From contig NZ_JALJRY010000048.1 of NCBI RefSeq assembly GCF_024519455.1, positions 1-52,994 of the forward strand: DNA of 52,994 nt. The letters are read 5' to 3'. This DNA comes from Streptomyces sp. STR69 (GTDB taxonomy: Bacteria > Actinomycetota > Actinomycetes > Streptomycetales > Streptomycetaceae). Of the stretch, positions 17,276 to 25,764 are shown piece by piece (position 1 is the first letter of the stretch; every line of letters starts with the position of its first letter). A program made the position numbers and the translations under genes. The notes under the pieces are model-generated. The model saw nothing but the letters and a program-made list of their open reading frames with translations. It was not told where the DNA came from and made no database searches.

Positions 17276-18046
17276 TCAGCCCCGTCTGTGGCGCAGCCGC
17301 AGCCGCAGCGGCACCACGGCCGACTCCAGCTGTGTGGCGAAGTTCATCTTGGACACGCCTTCGGTGCGCTCCTCGAACCGGATCGGGATCTCGACCGCGC
17401 TGTGTCCGGCCCGGACGGCCTTGAACTTCAGCTCGACCTGGAAGCTGTAGCCGGCACTGTCCAGGGTCGCGAGGTCCACGTCACGCAGAGTCTGTGCCGA
17501 CCACAGGTTGAAGCCGGCCGTGATGTCCCGGATCTTGGTGCCGAGCACGGTCCGGGCGTAGCGGTTGGCGAACCGGGACAGCAGGACGCGGTGCCTGCCC
17601 CAGTCCTCGTCCAGCGAGCCGCCCTCGACGTACCGGCTGCCGACGACCAGGCCGACCCCCGAGGCCACGGCCGTGCCGAGCATCCGCGGGACCGCCTCGA
17701 CGGGATGGCTGCCGTCGGCGTCCATCTGGACGACGTAGGCGGCGCCCTCCTCGAGTGCGGCGCTCATGCCCGCGACGTAGGCGCGCCCCAGGCCGTCCTT
17801 CTCGGTGCGGTGCAGCACGCTCATCCGGCGTCGCCCGGCGGGCTGGTCGGCGTTGTACTTCTCGGCGAGCTCCTCGGCGATCCTCCCGGTGCCGTCGGGG
17901 CTCGAATCGTCGACGATCTTCAGGTGCAGCCCGTCGATCGGCAGGCCGAGGACCAGCTCGGCCATCCGGGGCAGGTTCGCCGCCTCGTTGTACGTCGGCA
18001 TCACGATGGTGACCGGTACGCCGGGGTGTCTTTCGTGGTCCGTCAT
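17276..18046 (-). CDS. Polyprenol-phosphate-mannose synthase-like GT2 (DPM1 type)
   Basis: A soluble 256-residue GT2 glycosyltransferase of the dolichol/polyprenol-phosphate-mannose synthase type. Motifs are VIVMPTYNEAANLPRM, the acidic KIVDDSSPDGTG, the metal-binding MDADGSHP and VGSRYVEGG. It lacks a C-terminal membrane domain, as in single-domain DPM1. It would transfer mannose (or a related hexose) from a nucleotide sugar to polyprenol phosphate for use outside the membrane by the two GT-C enzymes upstream in the operon. Start ATG behind GAAGGAC. Confidence 0.86.
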   Translation of the reverse strand: MTDHERHPGVPVTIVMPTYNEAANLPRMAELVLGLPIDGLHLKIVDDSSPDGTGRIAEELAEKYNADQPAGRRRMSVLHRTEKDGLGRAYVAGMSAALEEGAAYVVQMDADGSHPVEAVPRMLGTAVASGVGLVVGSRYVEGGSLDEDWGRHRVLLSRFANRYARTVLGTKIRDITAGFNLWSAQTLRDVDLATLDSAGYSFQVELKFKAVRAGHSAVEIPIRFEERTEGVSKMNFATQLESAVVPLRLRLRHRRG

Positions 18047-18064
18047 GTCCTTCTCTTCCCTCCC

Positions 18065-19384
18065 CTAGAGTCCCTGAAGGGACCTCTCCCCAACCGGCGC
18101 GGGTCTGCCCAGCGCGCGGAAATGCCAGCCCGCCGCGGTCCAGCGGTCCGCGTCGAGCACCCCCCTGCCGTCCACGATCCACGGCCGGGACACCAGCTGT
18201 GCGGCCCGCTCCGGGTCGATCTCCCGGAACTGCGGCCACTCGGTGAGATGCAGCACGAGGTCGGCTCCCCTGAGCGCCTCCTCGGCCGACATCGCGTATC
18301 CGAGGAGCGGGAACGCCTTGCGGGCGTTGTCCAGCGCCTCGGGGTCGTAGACCGTGACATCGGCGCCGTCGAGCCGCAGCCGGGCGGCCACGTTGAGCGC
18401 GGGCGAGTCACGGATGTCGTCGGAGTCGGGCTTGAAGGCCGCTCCGAGTACGGCGATCCGGGCGCCGAGCACGGATCCTCCGCACAGTTCGCGCGCCAGC
18501 TCGACGGCCTTGTCGCGGCGCCGCATGTTGATCGCGTCGACCTCGCGCAGGAACGCCAGGGAGACGCCCAGTTCGTCGGCGCGGTGCGCGAAGGCGCGGA
18601 TGTCCTTGGGCAGGCAGCCGCCGCCGAAGCCGACGCCGGCGCGCAGGAACTTCCGGCCGATGCGGTCGTCGTGGCCGATCGCCTCGGCGAGGACACCGAC
18701 GTCGCCGCCGGCCGCCTCGCACATCTCGGCCATCGCGTTGATGAAGGAGATCTTGGTGGCGAGGAAGGCGTTGGCGGCCGTCTTGACGAGTTCGGCGGTC
18801 GGGAAGTCGGCGGTGACCAGCGGAGTGCCGGCGTCGAGGACGGGGGCGTACACCTGACGAAGGATCGTTTCCGCGCGCGAAGACCGCACCCCGAAGACCA
18901 GCCGGTCCGGCCGCAGCGTGTCCTCGACGGCGAAGCCCTCGCGCAGGAACTCCGGGTTCCATGCGACCTCGACACCCTGGTGCACCGTCGCCAGCCGCCC
19001 CGCCGTCCCCACCGGCACGGTCGACTTGCCGACCAGCAGCGCCCCCTCGGCCGCGTGCCCGGCGATCGCCGCGAAGGCCGCGTCGACGTGGGTCAGGTCG
19101 GCGCCCTCGGAACCCTTGCGCTGCGGGGTGCCGACGCACACGAAGTGCACCTCGCCGAAGGCCCCGGCCGCCGCGTAGTCGGTGGTGAACCGGAGCCGTC
19201 CGCTCGCGGTGTGCTTCGCGATCAGCTCCGGCAGCGCGGGCTCGTGGAACGGCACCCGCCCCGCCTGCAGCGCGGCGACCTTGTCGGGGTCCACGTCGAC
19301 CCCGAGCACCTCGTGTCCCAGCTCCGCCATGCAGGCGGCATGGGTGGCACCGAGATAGCCGGTGCCGATGACTGTGAGCCGCAT
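18065..19384 (-). CDS. UDP-glucose 6-dehydrogenase
   Basis: A 439-residue NAD-dependent enzyme of the UDP-glucose/GDP-mannose dehydrogenase family, oxidising UDP-glucose to UDP-glucuronate. The Rossmann motif is GTGYLGATHAA. The catalytic cysteine C257 lies in GFGGGCLPKDIRAF, and K201 and N205 lie in ELVKTAANAFLA. The C-terminal UDP-binding domain is complete. UDP-mannose-type substrates are less likely from the GTGYLG and GGGCLPKD pattern but cannot be excluded. GGAGG precedes the ATG. It is 33 bp from the previous gene of the operon. Confidence 0.9.
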   Translation of the reverse strand: MRLTVIGTGYLGATHAACMAELGHEVLGVDVDPDKVAALQAGRVPFHEPALPELIAKHTASGRLRFTTDYAAAGAFGEVHFVCVGTPQRKGSEGADLTHVDAAFAAIAGHAAEGALLVGKSTVPVGTAGRLATVHQGVEVAWNPEFLREGFAVEDTLRPDRLVFGVRSSRAETILRQVYAPVLDAGTPLVTADFPTAELVKTAANAFLATKISFINAMAEMCEAAGGDVGVLAEAIGHDDRIGRKFLRAGVGFGGGCLPKDIRAFAHRADELGVSLAFLREVDAINMRRRDKAVELARELCGGSVLGARIAVLGAAFKPDSDDIRDSPALNVAARLRLDGADVTVYDPEALDNARKAFPLLGYAMSAEEALRGADLVLHLTEWPQFREIDPERAAQLVSRPWIVDGRGVLDADRWTAAGWHFRALGRPAPVGERSLQGL

Positions 19385-19417
19385 CCAGCGGCCTCCTTCA
19401 CAACTCCGTGTCGGCCG

Positions 19418-20959
19418 CTACTTGCGTTCGAGAACCTGCACCACGACATGGTTCAACTTCACCGTGCGGCCGGCCTTGAAGGACTTCTCGATCGCCGCCG
19501 CGGTCTTCTCGTTCATGCCGGTGAGCAGCGGACGCCCGTCGCTGACGGTGGAGACCAGCCACAGCCGGTCGGTGCCCTTGAGACAGCTCGCCGGCTTGCG
19601 GCACTCGGTGGCGCCGTAGGACCCGTTCTGTTGCGGGGTGTACTCCATGAGCACGTCCTTGGGGGCCTTGCGATCCCGCAGTTCGTACGCCATGGCCCGG
19701 CGCTCCGACATCCCGCCGTTGAAGATCATCCCGTCGCCGGACCTCTCGCCCGCCGCGATGGCATTCGCCGCGCCCCGGAAGTCCGGTTCCATCGGCAGGT
19801 CCTTCTTGGCGTCGCCGATCGCCGGCCACGCCACGAAGGCGTACCCGGCCGCCACGGCCGCGACCAGCAGCCCGCTCAGCACCTGCGCGCCGGTCCCCCG
19901 GCGGGCGTCGGGGTCGAGCCTGCCGACGAGCCGGGTCAGGCCCGCGGCCACCAGCAGCGTCCAGGCCGGGATGGTGAACAGCAGGTACCGCGGCAGGAAG
20001 AGGTGCAGCTGGTTGGCGGTCACGAAAGTGAGCACCGGCGGCAGGACGGCCCAGGCGGCGAGCAGCACCGAGTACCGCCCGGCCACCAGCAGGCCGACCA
20101 CGCCGAGGGCCATCACCGCTCCGCCGGTGATCCACGACCCGAACAGGGTGTCCGGGAGCTGGGTCAGGTCCTTGGTCGTGGTGACGTTCCAGGCGATCTG
20201 GCCGCTCTGCCCGGTACCCTGCGCGACCATCGGGAAGGTGATGGACAGTCCCAGCATGGCCGCGCCGGCGAAGGCGTAGTGGGCGACGCGGTCGCCCCGC
20301 TTCTTGGCCAGGAAGACAAGCCACACATGCCCGGCGAGCACCGCCATGGCCACCAGGTGGCTGAACCCCGTGGCCGCGATGGCGAGCCCGTACAGCGTCC
20401 AGTTGCGCAGGCTCGGCCTGTCCAGCGCCCGGATCAGCCACAGGGTGGCCAACAGCGCGAACATCGTCGCGAAGGCGTACGGCCGGGCCTCCTGGCCGTA
20501 CCGGGTGATCATCGGGACCACCGCGAACAGCAGTCCGGCCAGCACCCCGGTGCGCACCGCGAACATCCGGCGCCCCAGGAGCCCGACCAGACCGGCCGAG
20601 ACCGCCATGGCGAGCGCCTCCGGCAGCCGCAGCATCGCCGCCGAGTCCCCGGCGACGTCGATCCACAGATGCATGATCGCGTAGTACGGCGCGATCACGA
20701 CGTCGATGCTGCCGATCAGTCGTCCGAGGTCGTGCCACGAGATCGTGGACGCCCACCAGGTGGCGTGCTCGTCGCGCCACAGCTGGCGCCCGCCCAGCCC
20801 GGGCATCACACAGACGGCCGCGACCAGCGCGGGCAGCACGAAGGCGAGCCACGCCGAGCCCCGGCCGACGCCGTCGGCGGACCTGCGGTGCTCGGAGGAG
20901 GCGCCCTCCTCGGGTTCCTCGGCGGCCGTCTCGTCGACCGATGGTGTGTACGCCGTCAT
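19418..20959 (-). CDS. GT-C family membrane glycosyltransferase (GT39/ArnT-like)
   Basis: A 513-residue polytopic protein with roughly ten hydrophobic helices. The first external loop holds the acidic pair expected of GT-C enzymes (RQLWRDEHATWW), and the second half contains RYGQEARPYAF. Such enzymes use a polyprenol-phosphate sugar donor on the outer face of the membrane. A C-terminal extracellular domain of about 120 residues follows. ATG 20959 overlaps the upstream stop (ATGA). The donor from the DPM1-like gene in the same operon is inferred. Confidence 0.83.
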   Translation of the reverse strand: MTAYTPSVDETAAEEPEEGASSEHRRSADGVGRGSAWLAFVLPALVAAVCVMPGLGGRQLWRDEHATWWASTISWHDLGRLIGSIDVVIAPYYAIMHLWIDVAGDSAAMLRLPEALAMAVSAGLVGLLGRRMFAVRTGVLAGLLFAVVPMITRYGQEARPYAFATMFALLATLWLIRALDRPSLRNWTLYGLAIAATGFSHLVAMAVLAGHVWLVFLAKKRGDRVAHYAFAGAAMLGLSITFPMVAQGTGQSGQIAWNVTTTKDLTQLPDTLFGSWITGGAVMALGVVGLLVAGRYSVLLAAWAVLPPVLTFVTANQLHLFLPRYLLFTIPAWTLLVAAGLTRLVGRLDPDARRGTGAQVLSGLLVAAVAAGYAFVAWPAIGDAKKDLPMEPDFRGAANAIAAGERSGDGMIFNGGMSERRAMAYELRDRKAPKDVLMEYTPQQNGSYGATECRKPASCLKGTDRLWLVSTVSDGRPLLTGMNEKTAAAIEKSFKAGRTVKLNHVVVQVLERK

Positions 20960-22698
20960 CGCTTCACCCAGATCCGGTACGGCTCCTGCCCGCCGTCCTT
21001 GTCGGAGGGCCGCAGCACGGCCAGCAGCCGGTAGTTCGCGTTGCCGCGCAGCGCCTCGGGAACCGAGGCGGCCCGCAGCACGATCGCGTCGTAGGAGCCC
21101 TTCTTCACCGCGGTCGCCAGAGCCGCGCCCCGCTCGGCAGGGTGCCACTGGGCGGGCTTCGTCTGGGCCCGGAGGTAGTAGGCGGAGATCTCCGGGTCGT
21201 CCGTCAGGTACTGGCCCTTGGTGTCCACGACCTCGCGCAGGGCGCCGATCATGGCCGCCGAGTCCGGCGGCCGGTACAGCCCCCCGGTCTGTGCCATGCC
21301 GATGACCAGGGCGGCGACGTAGATCATGATGCCGATCTGCGGGTACCGGAAGTGGGCGCCCATCATCCGCGAGACACCGAGACCGGCCATCGGCACCGCG
21401 AAGAGCAGTCCGAAGCCGACGTGGATGTACAGCGAGCTGCCGTTGCCCAGCCAGGCCTGGTAGAGCGGGGCGAGCAGGGCGGTGGCACACATCGTCACAC
21501 CGAGCAGGGAGCGCCGGATCGCGCCCGGTGCGCTGCCTTCGGCCCACGGCATCTCACCCATCCGGGCCCGCCGGATGAAGCCGACGGCACCGATCACCGC
21601 GACCAGCAGGACGACCCCGCCCCACTCGGCGCTCTCCTTGAGCAGTTCGGCGGCGCTGTCGACGCCTTTGACGTTCCAACCGCTCGGCGTGCCGGCGAGC
21701 TGGACGCCGGCGAAGCACAGGGCACCGGTGGCCCCCGCGAAGATCGCACCCCGCAGGAAAGCTCCCGCGCCCCGGAAACGGTAGGCGGTCAGTACGGCGA
21801 GCACAGTCAGCGTGGGCAGGTAAAGGGCGGCCGCGTAGGCGGCGAACGGCGCGAGGGCCGCGAAGGGCGCCGCGAGCAGCACGGCCACGGGGCTGGCCTG
21901 CCGGGTCCGGGCCAGCAGCCACAGGGCGGCGGCGAGAAGGAACAGCGACAGGGAGTGCAGGGAGGCGTAGCGGCCGGTGAAGGCGGTCGACTCCAGCACG
22001 GAGTACATGGCGGCGGCCGCGAGACCGGCCCGCGCGTTGAACAGCAGCCGGGTGGCGCCGAACAGCAGCGCCGTGGCTCCCAGCGCCCACGCCAGACTCA
22101 GCGCCCGGGCCCCGGCGAGACCGAGTTGGGCGACCAGCCCCGAGAGCTCGCCGTCGGATGTGAGGAACTTCGCCTCCTGGGGGAAGGCGCTGCCGTCGAG
22201 CCGGAAGGACAGCCCGGCCTGCACAAGCAGGATCAGGAGCAGGACGCCCCGGCTGATCCACGCCGAGCGGCTGTTGTCGACCGACCAGGCCGACACCGGG
22301 ACCTCGGGCAGCACATAGCCCGGCTCGGGCTCCGGCTCCGGCTCCGGCTCGGGTTCGACGACGGTGTACTCCGGGACGTAGTACTCGGCGTCGGAGCCGC
22401 CCGTGTTGGGACGCGCGTAGTGCTGCTGCCCGGGTGTCGGCTGCTGCGAGATGTAGGGCTGCCCGCCGTACGGCTGCTGGTAGCCGTAGGCCTGCTGGTC
22501 TCCGTAGGCCTGCTGGTCTCCGTACGCCTGCTGGTCGTCGTACACCTGCTGCTGTCCGTAGGCCTGCTGGTCGTCGTAGACCTGTTGCTGGTCGTCGTAG
22601 ACCTGTTGTTGCTGCTCGGAGTAGGGCGGGTGGTGCTGCTGCCAGTCCTGTTGCTGCCCGGGCTCCGACCAGCCGCCGTCCTGCTGCTGCGTCGTCAT
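20956..22698 (-). CDS. Polytopic GT-C-like membrane protein with Gln/Tyr repeat N-terminus
   Basis: A 580-residue protein. Residues 1-95 are unusually rich in Gln, Tyr, Asp and Gly, with tandem VYDDQQ and AYGDQQ units from about 32 to 76, then a Glu-Pro dipeptide run at 115-126. From 150 on there are about ten hydrophobic helices with GT-C-like layout, though the usual DE pair is replaced by a single Glu in FPQEAKF. The C-terminal ~90 residues are extracytoplasmic. ATG 22698 overlaps the GH26 stop (ATGA). It may be a transferase or a non-catalytic partner. Confidence 0.75.
   Translation of the reverse strand: MTTQQQDGGWSEPGQQQDWQQHHPPYSEQQQQVYDDQQQVYDDQQAYGQQQVYDDQQAYGDQQAYGDQQAYGYQQPYGGQPYISQQPTPGQQHYARPNTGGSDAEYYVPEYTVVEPEPEPEPEPEPGYVLPEVPVSAWSVDNSRSAWISRGVLLLILLVQAGLSFRLDGSAFPQEAKFLTSDGELSGLVAQLGLAGARALSLAWALGATALLFGATRLLFNARAGLAAAAMYSVLESTAFTGRYASLHSLSLFLLAAALWLLARTRQASPVAVLLAAPFAALAPFAAYAAALYLPTLTVLAVLTAYRFRGAGAFLRGAIFAGATGALCFAGVQLAGTPSGWNVKGVDSAAELLKESAEWGGVVLLVAVIGAVGFIRRARMGEMPWAEGSAPGAIRRSLLGVTMCATALLAPLYQAWLGNGSSLYIHVGFGLLFAVPMAGLGVSRMMGAHFRYPQIGIMIYVAALVIGMAQTGGLYRPPDSAAMIGALREVVDTKGQYLTDDPEISAYYLRAQTKPAQWHPAERGAALATAVKKGSYDAIVLRAASVPEALRGNANYRLLAVLRPSDKDGGQEPYRIWVKR
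22471..22605 (-). repeat. In-frame Gln/Tyr codon repeats
   Basis: Within the membrane protein gene, 18- to 21-bp units encoding VYDDQQ(Q), AYGQQQ or AYGDQQ recur about seven times. Units differ at synonymous and non-synonymous sites, so the repeat is old enough to have drifted but is still obvious at DNA level. Copy number could vary between strains. Confidence 0.75.
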
Positions 22699-23699
22699 GA
22701 ACGCGGCACCTCGAATCCGAAGTCGTCGTCGGCGATGAGGCGCTTGAACTCGGCCAGGGCGAGCGGGCTGCTCTGAATGCGCCAGTCGGCCCGCTTGGGG
22801 ATGTTGAACCACAGGAAGCCGATGACGTCCTTGTCCGCCTTCACGCCTCCGAGCAGCGCGCGCACATCGGCGCGCCGCCGCTCCCCGGGCTCGGACGAGG
22901 TCTCGCTGATCAGCACCGGCTTGTCGGTGAACGCGTCGATCTGTTTGCGGGTCGGGCCGTACAGGGTGTCGAAGGTGTGCGCACCGGTCTGCGTCCAGTA
23001 GCCGACGATGCCGACCCAGTCGACGTAGGCGTCACCGGGCCAGTACGGCTTCAGCTTCACGGAGGGGACCGGGTTGATGACGTTCGGGCTCCACACCCAG
23101 ATGACGTTGGTGGCGCCGACCTCCTGGAAGACGTCGTGGATGTGCCGCCACGCCTTCACGAAGGTCGCGGGGGTGGTGTGCTTGGTGCCCCACGGGTACC
23201 ACCCGCCGTTCATCTCGTGGCCGAAGCTGATCGCCACGGGCACGTTCGTCTTGCGCACGCTGTTCGCGTACTTCTTGATGTACGTGTCCTGCGAGCCGTC
23301 GGCGATCTTGTCGAGGCCGGGCTTGAACGGCTCCCACGACACGTACATCAGACCGCCGTCGCCGAAGACGTTCTGCGCGCCCTTGGCGTTGAAGCCGTCG
23401 CCCCACGACGAGTAGGAGCCGACCAGGTCGGGCTTCTTGCCGACGGTCTTCGCGAAGGCGTCCACCGGCTTCAGCGAGCTGGGCGCACCGTCCAGGGCCA
23501 CCCCGAAGTACTCCTTGTCGGGGTGCAGCAGCGGTTTCACGTCGTACGGCGGCTGCGCCTCGGACGCCTTCGAGGACCCGGCGGCCGGCTTCTTCGCGGC
23601 GTCGGCGGCGGGGTCGTCACCGCCGAGCATGCCGCAGCCGGCGACCGCCGCCAGGGACATCAGCGCCGCGCACAGCGGGAGTACGGTCCTGCGGATCAT
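22695..23699 (-). CDS. GH26-family glycoside hydrolase lipoprotein
   Basis: A 334-residue lipoprotein. Residues 1-22 form a signal with lipobox VAGC, so Cys22 is lipidated and the enzyme sits outside the membrane. The catalytic (beta/alpha)8 domain shows the GH26 acid/base glutamate in SFGHEMNGGWYPWG (E162) and the nucleophile in VLISETSSEPG (E266). GH26 enzymes mostly cut beta-mannan, some mixed-linkage glucan or xylan. Located inside a synthesis operon, it is more likely to trim or release the nascent polymer than to feed on it. Overlaps of 4 bp on both sides indicate tight coupling. Confidence 0.87.
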   Translation of the reverse strand: MIRRTVLPLCAALMSLAAVAGCGMLGGDDPAADAAKKPAAGSSKASEAQPPYDVKPLLHPDKEYFGVALDGAPSSLKPVDAFAKTVGKKPDLVGSYSSWGDGFNAKGAQNVFGDGGLMYVSWEPFKPGLDKIADGSQDTYIKKYANSVRKTNVPVAISFGHEMNGGWYPWGTKHTTPATFVKAWRHIHDVFQEVGATNVIWVWSPNVINPVPSVKLKPYWPGDAYVDWVGIVGYWTQTGAHTFDTLYGPTRKQIDAFTDKPVLISETSSEPGERRRADVRALLGGVKADKDVIGFLWFNIPKRADWRIQSSPLALAEFKRLIADDDFGFEVPRS

Positions 23700-25327
23700 G
23701 CGGGCTCACCTGCTGAGGTGTGTTCCCTGGGCTGGATGAGCGCTCGCGCGACGACCAGCGCGTAGAACAGTCCGGAGGACAGGACGAGAGCGAAGTCCGG
23801 CGGATAGCCGGTGAACAGCCGGTACACGGCCGCGCCGACCCAGACCACGGCCGTGCCGCCGCTCCAGATCCACAAGCCGAGCCAGAACCGGCGGGTCTTG
23901 TTCTTCTTCGCGCCCTTGGAGCCGGTCGGCTGCCAGCCCATGCGCTGCTTGCGCAGGATGTCCCAAATGGCGAAGACATGCGCCCAGCCGTACATCATCC
24001 GCGCCGACCAGGCCTCCAGCCGGTACGGCGCCTTGTGCCACATCGGGAAGACGAGGGTGGTGTAGACGATGCTGGGCAGCACCCAGACGAGGTGCTTGAC
24101 CTGGAGCATCTCCGGGCTGGTGAGCAGCAGCATGATGGGCACGAGCGGCGCGAGGAAGGTGAACAGCGCCGTGTGGATGTAGTAGAAGAAGCCGGACATG
24201 TAGCAGAGGCGGCTGAAGAAACTGATCGGCGCGTCCCAGAACTTCTTGCTGGCGAGCAGCGACATCGAGCCGGAGCACCAGCGGTACTGCTGGTTGAAGA
24301 AGGCCCCGGCGGTGTCCGGGCACACGCCCGTGGACAGCGCGACCGGCACGTACCTCAGGTCCCAGCCGAGCCCGCGCAGGTCGAACCCGGTGTGCACGTC
24401 CTCGGAGTGCTCGATGAGGGTCGTGCCGCCGTTGGTGTCCAGCGCGGCCCGCCGGTAGATGGCACAGGAACCGACGCAGATGGCGCCGTCGCTGTTCTGC
24501 CGGGACACCTGCACGGACCGGTAGAACAGCTCCTGCACGGCACCGGCACCGCGCTCGATCCAGTTCTGCGAGTCCAGCACCCGGAAGTACTGCGGGGACT
24601 GCACGATCCCGATGCGCTCGTCGGCCTCCATGTACGGCAGCAGCTCCTCCAGGAGGTCGGAGCGCGGCGTGAAGTCGGCGTCGAGGATCAGGATGTACTT
24701 GCCGTCGGACTGGCCGAACCCGAAGTGCAGGTTGCCGGCCTTCTTGAACCAGCCGCGGTTCTCGCGGGTGCCGTAGCGGAAGCCGAAGTCCCGGGCCATG
24801 GCGGCGAGCTCGGGGCTCGCGCCGTCGTCGAGGACGAAGGGCACACAGGTGCCGGGGTAGCGGTCGGCCAGCTGCCGCACATGGGTCCAGGTGTTGTGCA
24901 GCACCTCGATGGGTTCGCCGCACACCGGCAGGAAGACGTCGACGCTGGGGTAGACCGGGGGCCGCCAGTCACGGACGAGCTACTGGTGGTACTCGAAGTC
25001 GAAGTCGCGCGTGAAGCCGTTGACCTTCAGCGACACGAGGTAGTAGACGACGGTGAAGAACAGCGGTGGCGCGAAGATCCACATCAGTGGGCTGGCCTTG
25101 GTCAGCGCCACCTGGCTGACGGTCAGGCACCCGAAGCTGACGATCGACGCGAGCGTCAGCACCCACAGGCGCCTCTTGACGTACGAATACTTCTCCGCAT
25201 GCGACGGCGGCGCGGGCAGAAGTCCCAGGGACGCCTGTTCGGCGCCACGCTTTCCTCCACGCCTTGTCGATCGATGCCCCCCGGCACCGGTCACTCCGGA
25301 CATGCGGGCAGAGTCAATAGATGACAT
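23696..25327 (-). pseudogene. Cellulose-synthase-like processive GT2, interrupted by an in-frame amber codon
   Basis: The reading frame from ATG 25327 (GGAGGG site upstream) encodes 115 residues including two membrane helices, meets TAG at 24980-24982 (codon 116), then continues in the same frame for 427 codons to 23696. The second part holds the GT2 core: FLPVCGEP, LDDGASPE, LDADFTP, SEDVHTGFD and the QQYRW signature of processive synthases, then several membrane helices. A second product could start only at GTG 24925, losing the N-terminal helices and the first GT2 strand. No other lesion is visible and the downstream genes are intact, so this may be a recent nonsense mutation, a sequence error or readthrough. 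Confidence 0.85.
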
Positions 25328-25764
25328 TCCTACCCTCCGGGCCACAGGCCCGATGTGTTCCCCACCCCAAAACGCCCCTTTCGAACAAAGGGGCTGGATG
25401 GGAAAGATTATCCGAGGGATGTGAATGACGTAAGAGCAACGTGAGGACATACGACCGACAAGTCCCTATATGCCCCTTATCTTTGCTGAAGAGTGGGGTA
25501 ACCATCAGGTTTCAGATCCGGACCACCCGGGCATACCTCTCCAGTTGTGCGCTTCTTGCCACACCCCCGTGGGCCTGGATACCGATCGGCGCTCGCCGAG
25601 AGCTCACCGTTCCCGCCTGCATCCCGAAACGATGTGCGCCCCATAGTGCCCAAAAACGTCAACTGATGATAAGAACAACCACTCAGTCTTCACGTTTGCG
25701 CCGCACCTGTGATCATTTAGGGCGCGGGCACCAGGGGGAGGGTCCCGATTTGCCCGGGTTTTCC
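25328..25764. other. 437-bp divergent control region, polysaccharide operon / beta-propeller gene
   Basis: This region is less GC-rich than its surroundings and carries no convincing gene. Toward the operon, ATTATC at 25407-25412 reads GATAAT on the minus strand, a good -10 hexamer without a clear -35. A perfect 8-bp stem-loop (25374-25381 with 25387-25394) would then lie at the very 5' end of that transcript. Toward the right, no promoter could be assigned. Confidence 0.5.
25374..25394 (-). promoter_or_regulatory. 5' leader stem-loop of the polysaccharide operon
   Basis: GCCCCTTT and AAAGGGGC pair perfectly around a 5-nt loop, 47-67 nt upstream of the GT2 start. Its position just downstream of a possible -10 suggests a transcript-stabilising stem or a repressor dyad. 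Confidence 0.5.

Noticed and set aside
17288..21034. 1248-codon open frame on the plus strand
   Set aside because: It lies antisense to three well-supported operon genes and has the His/Arg/Gly-rich composition of a GC-bias shadow.
22471..22605. Direct repeats as a CRISPR array
   Set aside because: The repeats are in-frame codon units without unique spacers and lie inside a coding sequence.
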